Of a DNA stretch of 10,494 bases, positions 6,112 to 10,494 are shown piece after piece. Within the stretch, counting starts at the first letter, position 1. Each line of letters starts with the position of its first letter. The DNA lies in the NCBI GenBank assembly GCA_030123645.1, contig JASJYE010000057.1, forward strand, positions 1 to 10,494. Reading direction: 5' to 3'. A program made the translations under genes and the position numbers. The DNA is from Candidatus Hydrogenedentota bacterium. Its GTDB lineage: Bacteria > Hydrogenedentota > Hydrogenedentia > Hydrogenedentales > GCA-2746185. The notes beneath the pieces are model-generated. The model made no database searches. It was not told where the DNA came from and saw only the letters and a list, made by a program, of their open reading frames with translations.

Positions 6112-6715
6112 GCGGCAGCAGTTTCTTTTCTTCTGCCCACCAAGTAAGCCAATCTTCCGACATTGCTTTCAGGTTGCCACGATGCTCGGGCTTCACCGGA
6201 TCTTTTCCTGTAATGGCTTTCAAGGCCCAGAACCAGTGGTGTGGAGCGCTCTTGAGCTCAGCAAAGATATATGGCAGAGCCTTCCTACCCATGCCGATTA
6301 TCTGTTGGTAGGCAGGATGCATGGACTTCTCGGTGATAGACGAAGAAGCTGCGGTGTCGGTCTGCCATTGTCTAGTGAGTTCCGCGAACTTGCTTTCATC
6401 GGGATCGCGACCAGGAGACCAATCAAATTTACCAAGATCTTCAATGCTTTTATCTTTCTCGGCGAGTAGAAAAGATTCCCACGTATAGAACTTTTTGATG
6501 GCAATAGCTCGTGCCCGCACTAAAGCTCGTGCTCGCTCTAAAGCTCGTGCTCGCTCGAACGATGCTTCCGGAAAGTTTACCGGAATAAATGTCACATTGA
6601 GAGGATCATTCCCTAGTTGAGATCCTGGTGCGCTAAAGTCCAGTGGCCATTCGGGTCGCGTCAGTTTAGAGCCGTTTCCCCTGATAACTTTGGGATTTTC
6701 TACCCTAACAGCCAT
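6104..6715 (-). CDS. Protein with RARA hexapeptide repeats and a C-terminal domain of unknown function
   Basis: A 203-residue protein with three parts. Residues 1-50 are a polar segment rich in Pro and Asn. Residues 53-70 are three hexapeptides, FERARA LERARA LVRARA, encoded by a perfect-length 18-bp tandem repeat. Residues 109-200 form a compact helical domain with MHPAYQQIIGMGRKALPYIF (132-151), HHWFWALKAITGKDPV (159-174) and EDWLTWWAEE (187-196). I recall the HPAYQ..GMG / HWFWAL..ITG.DPV block as a widespread uncharacterised domain, with low-complexity Arg/Ala repeats often before it, but know no function. The start overlaps the previous gene by 11 bases, with AGGTG just before the ATG, and the end overlaps the next gene by 8 bases. 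All three are therefore translationally linked and are likely made together, perhaps as a complex. No signal peptide or membrane helix. Confidence 0.85.
   Translation of the reverse strand: MAVRVENPKVIRGNGSKLTRPEWPLDFSAPGSQLGNDPLNVTFIPVNFPEASFERARALERARALVRARAIAIKKFYTWESFLLAEKDKSIEDLGKFDWSPGRDPDESKFAELTRQWQTDTAASSSITEKSMHPAYQQIIGMGRKALPYIFAELKSAPHHWFWALKAITGKDPVKPEHRGNLKAMSEDWLTWWAEEKKLLPHE
6507..6560. repeat. Three 18-bp in-frame tandem repeats encoding (F/L)(E/V)RARA
   Basis: Three head-to-tail 18-bp units (6507-6524, 6525-6542, 6543-6560) share GCTCGTGCYCGCWC and differ mainly at their last bases. The unit length is a multiple of three, so copy number can change without a frameshift. Confidence 0.9.
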
Positions 6716-7382
6716 TTTTCACCTGAATAGGATTGCCAAGGGCGGCAGCTAGATTTTTAATAAGATCTTCCGCCTCTGCCATGTCCTCAGATATATGCTT
6801 GTCCACTAGGTTTCCCAACAAGAAATGCCTGTCCTTTTGCGCAGGTATTGTGTAGTGATAATTCAAGTATCCAAACAGGAATTTATCGTCGTGCGCTGAC
6901 GGTTGCACTTGAAATTTTATTCGGCAACCATCCTCACGCTCACGCACGACCTCGAAGGTTCCGGAAGACGCCCCGAAGTCCTCGACACCGAGATCCGCAT
7001 TGATAAGCCCTCTGCCGAGTCGCTCGCCAACGTTTTCACAGGTTGTGGCTACGTGCATTGCCTTATTTAGGCCGAAAGCGTGGACCGGCGTTTCATGGAG
7101 GTTGTCATCGAAGACAATCCGAGCCAAGTCGGCAAACTGCTTCTCGGCTTCACTCTCTGATGATTGTATGGTCCACTTATCTGGTTCACAACCTATTCTG
7201 TACTCCGCAGTCTTAAATTGCGCGTGGACTTCCATGACAATCGTCTCACTATCATTCAGTGCAAGCTGTTCCGCGTCCTTGCTGATTGCGTCGATGGCCC
7301 TATACCAAGAAGGATGGTGAATTCGGGGATTCATTGCCCCCGTGACCACCAGGGAGACTGTCGTGGACGGATCCTGAGCCAT
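6705..7382 (-). CDS. Uncharacterised 225-residue protein, first gene of the cassette
   Basis: I know no function for this protein. The N-terminal block VTGAMNPRIHHPSWYRAI (13-30) is followed by a mixed alpha/beta part with FKTAEYRIGCEPDKWTIQSS (56-75), HETPVHAFGLN (96-106, the NLHETPVHAFG pattern) and a second half with GTFEVVRERE and a beta-hairpin-like KFLFGYLNYHYTIP (167-180). Similar HHPSWY / PDKW / HTPV.AFG patterns are familiar from unnamed proteins in several phyla; I have the pattern but no assigned domain name. It is cytosolic by appearance. AAAGGA (7389-7394) stands 6 bases before the ATG, the only strong ribosome binding site of the three genes, so it likely sets the translation of the whole cassette. 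A 14-bp perfect palindrome lies 66 bases upstream. The C-terminal end overlaps the next gene by 11 bases. Confidence 0.85.
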   Translation of the reverse strand: MAQDPSTTVSLVVTGAMNPRIHHPSWYRAIDAISKDAEQLALNDSETIVMEVHAQFKTAEYRIGCEPDKWTIQSSESEAEKQFADLARIVFDDNLHETPVHAFGLNKAMHVATTCENVGERLGRGLINADLGVEDFGASSGTFEVVREREDGCRIKFQVQPSAHDDKFLFGYLNYHYTIPAQKDRHFLLGNLVDKHISEDMAEAEDLIKNLAAALGNPIQVKNGC

Positions 7383-7447
7383 GCATGTTCCTTTAGTGCG
7401 TAGAGTCTATCACGGTGAGACCCGCTGATGCATCGGAGCCTTGGGAA

Positions 7448-7461
7448 CGCTCTTAAGAGCG
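7448..7461. promoter_or_regulatory. 14-bp perfect palindrome upstream of the cassette, candidate operator
   Basis: CGCTCTTAAGAGCG is fully symmetric. It lies in the 109-base gap between coaD and the first cassette gene, with an AT-rich TTATAT next to it on its upstream side in the direction of the cassette. It could be an operator for a dimeric regulator. As RNA it could instead be a weak terminator stem after coaD, though no proper T-run follows. Confidence 0.4.
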
Positions 7462-7491
7462 ATATAAGCTCCAGGTTGAAAGTATATTACT

Positions 7492-7980
7492 CTAGCCGCC
7501 GTTTACTTTCTTATTGAGGCGTTTGGCGACGTTTGGGGGGACGAATTGGCTGGCGTCGCCGCCGAGCTGGGCGATTTCTTTGACGAGGCGTGAGCTGATG
7601 AACATGTATTGCTCGGTGGGCATGAAGCTGATGGTGTCGCAGTTTTTGTACATTTTGCGGTTGGTGGCGGCCATGGTCATTTCGGTTTCGAAGTCCGAGA
7701 CGGCGCGAAGGCCGCGGACCAGTGCGATGGCGTTGTTTTCGCGGGCGAAATCGACGGTCAGGCCCTTAAAATAATCGATGCGGACGTTATCCATCCCGGC
7801 AGTTATCTCCTCGAGCATTTCGATGCGTTCGTCGACGGAGAAGAGGCTGTTTTTTTCGGTGTTCCTGGCGACGGCGACGATGAGGGTGTCGAAAAACGCC
7901 GAGGCCCGATTGATGAGGTCGAGGTGGCCAAGCGTGGGCGGGTCGAAACTTCCGGGATATACGCCGATCCGTTCAGGCAT
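7492..7980 (-). CDS. coaD: Phosphopantetheine adenylyltransferase
   Basis: A 162-residue cytosolic enzyme that transfers AMP from ATP to 4'-phosphopantetheine, giving dephospho-CoA and pyrophosphate, the fourth step of CoA synthesis. Motifs are the nucleotidyltransferase YPGSFDPPTLGHLDLINRA (8-26) with the T/HxGH-type TLGH (16-19), VRGLRAVSDFETE (88-100) and the ISSRLVKEIAQLGGD block (128-142) with the ISSR phosphate-binding turn. Length is normal (about 160 residues). The ATG overlaps the larC stop (ATGCCTGA, 8 bases), and AAAGGAG stands 9 bases before it inside larC. It is thus the last gene of a larB-larC-coaD operon. coaD is usually linked to rsmD or other housekeeping genes rather than to lar genes, so this partnership is unusual in my experience. 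Confidence 0.97.
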   Translation of the reverse strand: MPERIGVYPGSFDPPTLGHLDLINRASAFFDTLIVAVARNTEKNSLFSVDERIEMLEEITAGMDNVRIDYFKGLTVDFARENNAIALVRGLRAVSDFETEMTMAATNRKMYKNCDTISFMPTEQYMFISSRLVKEIAQLGGDASQFVPPNVAKRLNKKVNGG

Positions 7981-9163
7981 CGCTTAATTCTCCTTTCACT
8001 GCCGCGGCATGGGCCGCTTCGTATACTTCCCGTGTGGATACGCCGCCTTCAGACGCGACCCGCACGCAGTCGTCGTATTCGGGCGAGGTGCTGGTCGTGT
8101 CGCCTTCGAAACGTCCAATTTTCACGCGCACGGCCCCCCACGGGGTCTTCGCCGTCTTCCATTCGCGCTCGAGGCATATCCGCTGCTCGCGGCGCATCCG
8201 CAGTCCGAGCGTGGTTGACCCGCGGAACAGTACCCTGGTGACGCTGTTGAGTTCCACCTCGTCGACGAGGATGGTGATCAAGTGTGCAGGCCGGCCCTTC
8301 TTGCCGAGGATGGGGGTCAGGAAGGCGTCCCGGGCCCCGGCTTCGAGCAGGTCGTTGATCAGCGGTGGGAAAAGCTCGGGATTCATGTCGTCGATATTGG
8401 TTTCGACCACGACGATCGTCTCCGTCGCCGCGCCCGCCTCGGTCGTTTCGCCGTAGAAGACCCGGATCACATTGGGACGGTCCGGCAGGTCCTTGGTGCC
8501 GCTGCCGGATCCGATAGTTTCGACGCGCATTTCGGGCATTGGCCCGAATTCGTCGGCGATCTGCGCCATGAGGGCGGCGCCGGTCGGTGTCACCAACTCG
8601 CCGTCGACCTCGCCGCCGTAGCTGGGTATCCCCCGGAGCAGGAGCGCCGTGGCCGGGGCGGGCACGGGCATGATCCCGTGCGCGCATTTCACTGTGCCGG
8701 AACCCACGTGCAACGCCGACGAGAAAATCCGTTCGGGTTTGAGCTGATGCAGGGCGAGGTGCGTCGCGACGATGTCGACGATGGAATCGACCGCGCCCAC
8801 TTCGTGAAAGTGGATCTTCTCCGGTGTCGTTCCGTGCACTTCGGCCTCGGCCTCCGCGAGGCGGCGGAAGGTTTCGAGGCTGGCCTCTTTCACTTCAGGG
8901 GGGAGGTCACCACTCTCGATGATCTGGACGATGTCGCGAAGGTGGCGGTGGGGCTGGCCGTTCTCGGCGTCGATATCGACGTCGAACTTCGTCGCCATCG
9001 TGCCGTGCTTGTCGATTTTCCGAGCGCTTAGGCTGTAGCCGGAGACATCGAGCGTGGCCAAACCGTGACGAATGGCTTCGAAATCGGCGCCCGCGTCGAT
9101 GAGTGCACCGGCGATCATGTCGCCCGCGGCGCCGCAGAAGCAGTCGAAATAGAGGGTCTTCAT
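7973..9163 (-). CDS. larC: Nickel-pincer cofactor nickel insertase LarC, full length
   Basis: A 396-residue protein of the TIGR00299 / LarC family, which inserts nickel into the pincer nucleotide in a CTP-dependent step to complete the cofactor of lactate racemase-type enzymes. The start MKTLYFDCFCGAAGDMIAGA (1-20) is diagnostic, followed by His-rich HGT/HRHLRDI (53-76), IHFHEVGAVDSIVDIV (117-132), HVGSGTVKCAHG (152-163), PVPAPAT (166-172) and ELVTPTGAAL (189-198). The second domain has VVVETNIDDMNPE (251-263), GKKGRPAHLIT (287-297), RGSTTLGLR (314-322) and PEYDDCVRVA (361-370). LarC1 and LarC2 are one continuous frame here, whereas Lactobacillus plantarum joins them by a frameshift. The ATG overlaps the larB stop by 4 bases (ATGA), with AAGG upstream; coaD overlaps its end. 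Confidence 0.95.
   Translation of the reverse strand: MKTLYFDCFCGAAGDMIAGALIDAGADFEAIRHGLATLDVSGYSLSARKIDKHGTMATKFDVDIDAENGQPHRHLRDIVQIIESGDLPPEVKEASLETFRRLAEAEAEVHGTTPEKIHFHEVGAVDSIVDIVATHLALHQLKPERIFSSALHVGSGTVKCAHGIMPVPAPATALLLRGIPSYGGEVDGELVTPTGAALMAQIADEFGPMPEMRVETIGSGSGTKDLPDRPNVIRVFYGETTEAGAATETIVVVETNIDDMNPELFPPLINDLLEAGARDAFLTPILGKKGRPAHLITILVDEVELNSVTRVLFRGSTTLGLRMRREQRICLEREWKTAKTPWGAVRVKIGRFEGDTTSTSPEYDDCVRVASEGGVSTREVYEAAHAAAVKGELSDA
7990..7996 (-). promoter_or_regulatory. Ribosome binding site AAAGGAG of coaD inside larC
   Basis: AAAGGAG on the minus strand, 9 bases before the coaD ATG, embedded in the last larC codons. It shows that coaD has its own strong initiation signal in addition to the overlap with larC. 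Confidence 0.7.
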
Positions 9164-9924
9164 TCGGGGACCTTGTTGGCCAGGCGGTTGATTAGGGCGG
9201 CATTAACGCCCGCGCCGAAGCCGTTATCGATGTTGACGACGGACACGCCTTCCGCGCATGAGTTTAACATCCCGAGGAGCGCGGCGATTCCGCCGAAGCT
9301 TGCGCCGTAGCCGACGCTGGTCGGCACGGCGATGACGGGTTTGTCGACCAAGCCCGCAATGACGCTCGGGAGAGCCCCTTCCATACCGGCGCACACGATG
9401 ATCGCGTTGGCGCCGTCGAGCACGTCCCGCTCGTTCAGCACGCGGTGGAGTCCGGCGACGCCGACGTCGCTGATCCGCTTGACGCGATTGCCCATGGACT
9501 CGCAGGTCACGGCAGCCTCTTCGGCGACGGGCATGTCGGAGGTCCCGGCGCATACGATGGCGATGTAGCCTCCGAGGACTTCCCGCGGCGATACCGTGAG
9601 GGTCACGCACCGGGCCAGTTCGTTGTGAACGGCGTCGGGATGGGTACGGAGCACGGACCGGGCCACCGCGGGTTCGCAGCGGGTCACGAGCACGTTGCTG
9701 CCGTGCTCTTTCATCCGGCCCACGATCTCGACGACCTGTTCCGCCGTTTTTCCTGACGCGAAAACAGTTTCCGGGTGGCCCCGCCGCAGGGCCCTATGGT
9801 GATCTACTTTCGCGTAGCCGAGATCCTCGAAGGGCAACGAGCGGAGTCGTTGCGCGACCTCGTCGGGCGAGAGTTTACCGGTAGCCACTTCGGCCAACAT
9901 GGCCTTTAGTTTCGCTTCGTCCAC
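9160..9924 (-). CDS. larB: Pyridinium-3,5-biscarboxylic acid mononucleotide synthase LarB
   Basis: A 254-residue enzyme that carboxylates and hydrolyses nicotinic acid adenine dinucleotide to the biscarboxylic mononucleotide, the first step of nickel-pincer cofactor synthesis. The C-terminal two thirds is PurE-like: VLGGYIAIVCAGTSDMPVAEEA (116-137), RISDVGVAGLHR (150-161), IIVCAGMEGALPSV (175-188), VIAVPTSVGYGASFGG (197-212) and LNSCAEGVSVVNIDNGFGAG (220-239). Cys223 in LNSCAEG matches the Cys that forms the covalent substrate adduct in the Lactobacillus enzyme. The N-terminal 40 residues (DLGYAKVDHHRALRRGHPE near 34-52) are typical too. The start codon is GTG with only a weak upstream GGAC, so the exact start is less certain. 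larE, which adds sulfur, and a lactate racemase larA are not in the window. A candidate promoter lies 38 bases upstream. Confidence 0.94.
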   Translation of the reverse strand: MDEAKLKAMLAEVATGKLSPDEVAQRLRSLPFEDLGYAKVDHHRALRRGHPETVFASGKTAEQVVEIVGRMKEHGSNVLVTRCEPAVARSVLRTHPDAVHNELARCVTLTVSPREVLGGYIAIVCAGTSDMPVAEEAAVTCESMGNRVKRISDVGVAGLHRVLNERDVLDGANAIIVCAGMEGALPSVIAGLVDKPVIAVPTSVGYGASFGGIAALLGMLNSCAEGVSVVNIDNGFGAGVNAALINRLANKVPE

Positions 9925-9961
9925 AAGAAATTCTGTCCGTTTATTCGGGCTAGAACCCAGT

Positions 9962-9990
9962 ATGTTACGGAAACGTAGTGGGAATTGAAA
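9962..9990 (-). promoter_or_regulatory. Candidate sigma-70-type promoter of the larB-larC-coaD operon
   Basis: On the minus strand TTTCAA (9985-9990) and TAACAT (9962-9967) are separated by 17 bases, the optimal spacing, and the -10 box ends 37 bases before the larB GTG. The match to consensus is only moderate (three and four of six), so this is a suggestion. Confidence 0.35.
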
Positions 9991-10028
9991 GAAAATACGA
10001 GACTAAGGTCGCGAAGTCGATGATAGTC

Positions 10029-10062
10029 CTAGAGATTCCGCCTTTCGCAGGAATGACTCTAG
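10029..10062. repeat. REP-like imperfect palindrome
   Basis: CTAGAG-ATTCC ... GGAAT-GA-CTCTAG forms a stem of 6 plus 5 base pairs with a short inner GC/GC pair around a CTTTC loop. It resembles the common bacterial intergenic element of the type ATTCC-GC-...-GC-GGAAT. It lies in the 253-base gene-free gap (9925-10177) upstream of larB; otherwise I see only the candidate promoter in that gap. Confidence 0.65.
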
Positions 10063-10177
10063 CGGGACTCGCCGCGTCTCGCCGGCGGGTAAGGCTGTAG
10101 TTAGACATTAGGATGAAGGGAACGATGTGGCGCGAGGCCGCATGCGATTTATGGCGGATCTTGCGAAAACGCGCGTG

Positions 10178-10494
10178 TCAGTTTACGTAAAATTTCACGG
10201 TTCCTGAAACCCACGTATCCTGCGATTGCACGACTTGCTCAAGGGTGTATTCGCCGGGCTCCCAACTTTCGGGGATACGAAACTCCTGGCGGCTCACCCA
10301 CGTTCCGTCGTTGCGCGTGAATGACTTTGAGGAAACTTGTGAGACTATTTCCTGGCCCTTCTTTACGATGCGCGTTTCGATGACTTCCCTGCCTGCGCCC
10401 GAACCGAAGACGGCGTATTGCATCGAGCCTTCGACCATCGCGCCGCGGCGTATGGCGGCCGGAACGACGGATGCCTCTTCGAAAACAAGGCTCA
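10178..10494 (-). CDS. C-terminal end of an unrecognised beta-rich protein (runs off window)
   Basis: The frame that ends with TGA at 10178 is open to the window edge, giving at least 105 residues; the ATG at 10438 is internal rather than the start, since coding-like sequence (SLVFEEASVVPAAIRRGAM) continues upstream. The visible part alternates short strands and turns: MQYAVFGSGAGREVIETRIV, then NDGTWVSRQEFRIPESWEPG, EYTLEQVVQSQDTW and a final SGTVKFYVN. This is the look of an immunoglobulin-like or other beta-sandwich domain, often found in exported proteins, but no family is recognised and the N-terminus, with any signal peptide, is outside. It ends 253 bases before larB and is not obviously part of that operon. 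Confidence 0.75.
   Translation of the reverse strand, partial: SLVFEEASVVPAAIRRGAMVEGSMQYAVFGSGAGREVIETRIVKKGQEIVSQVSSKSFTRNDGTWVSRQEFRIPESWEPGEYTLEQVVQSQDTWVSGTVKFYVN

Larger units (their letters stand above)
5542..7491. other. AT-richer accessory cassette between tRNA(CAU) and coaD
   Basis: This stretch is visibly lower in G+C than tilS, hpt or larBC and holds only three overlapping genes of unknown function plus two short gene-free flanks (5542-5682 and 7383-7491). It is bounded by housekeeping genes on both sides. I see no integrase and no second copy of the tRNA 3' end at the far border, so the mode of entry is open. Confidence 0.5.

Noticed and set aside
7448..7461. Rho-independent terminator of coaD
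   Set aside because: The stem is only six or seven base pairs with no workable loop and no T-run; kept only as a candidate operator.
5465..7491. Integrase-type island with att duplication at the tRNA
   Set aside because: No integrase gene, and no copy of the tRNA 3' end near 7490; the block also lies on the 5' side of the tRNA.
8282..9031. Open frame on the plus strand opposite larC
   Set aside because: Antisense shadow of larC, with no recognisable motif or ribosome binding site.

Overview
The window is GC-rich bacterial chromosome with every convincing gene on the minus strand, so the text below runs from high to low coordinates when it speaks of upstream and downstream. The organism is probably an uncultured or rarely cultured bacterium of the PVC / Hydrogenedentes type. 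This is an inference from a Tat-exported sugar isomerase-like protein, a planctomycete-style Ser/Thr kinase, an IS630 remnant, full-length larB-larC, and short palindromic repeats scattered between and within genes. Nothing in the window fixes the taxonomy.

Region by region from the right end: a partial beta-rich protein runs off the window (10178-10494). A gene-free gap follows with one REP-like palindrome and a candidate promoter. Next comes a tightly overlapping operon larB-larC-coaD (9924 down to 7492), which joins nickel-pincer nucleotide synthesis to coenzyme A synthesis. Then there is an AT-richer accessory cassette of three overlapping genes of unknown function (7382 down to 5683), sitting between coaD and a tRNA(CAU). 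The tRNA is followed by tilS and hpt, which overlap by 14 bases (5437 down to 3535). After that come an orphan multi-pass membrane protein, a Tat-signal TIM-barrel isomerase-like protein preceded by a structured tandem repeat, a soluble Hanks-type kinase, and a broken IS630-family transposase that leaves the window at base 1.

The housekeeping parts (tRNA, tilS, hpt, coaD, larBC) are ordinary families in compact, translationally coupled arrangements. The most promising unexplained material is the three-gene cassette at 5683-7382. Its proteins are a small protein with an NCIAWA motif and a possible Cys/His pair, a protein with a hexapeptide RARA repeat array followed by a compact C-terminal domain, and a 225-residue protein starting with a conserved-looking NPRIHHPSWY block. 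The coupling of the genes, their base composition and their position between housekeeping genes suggest a transferred functional module. Its function cannot be read from sequence alone.

Second in interest are the short palindromic repeats. One is inserted in frame in the linker behind a Tat signal (2255-2273). A tandem pair sits just upstream of the same gene (2382-2472). A REP-like hairpin lies at 10029-10062.
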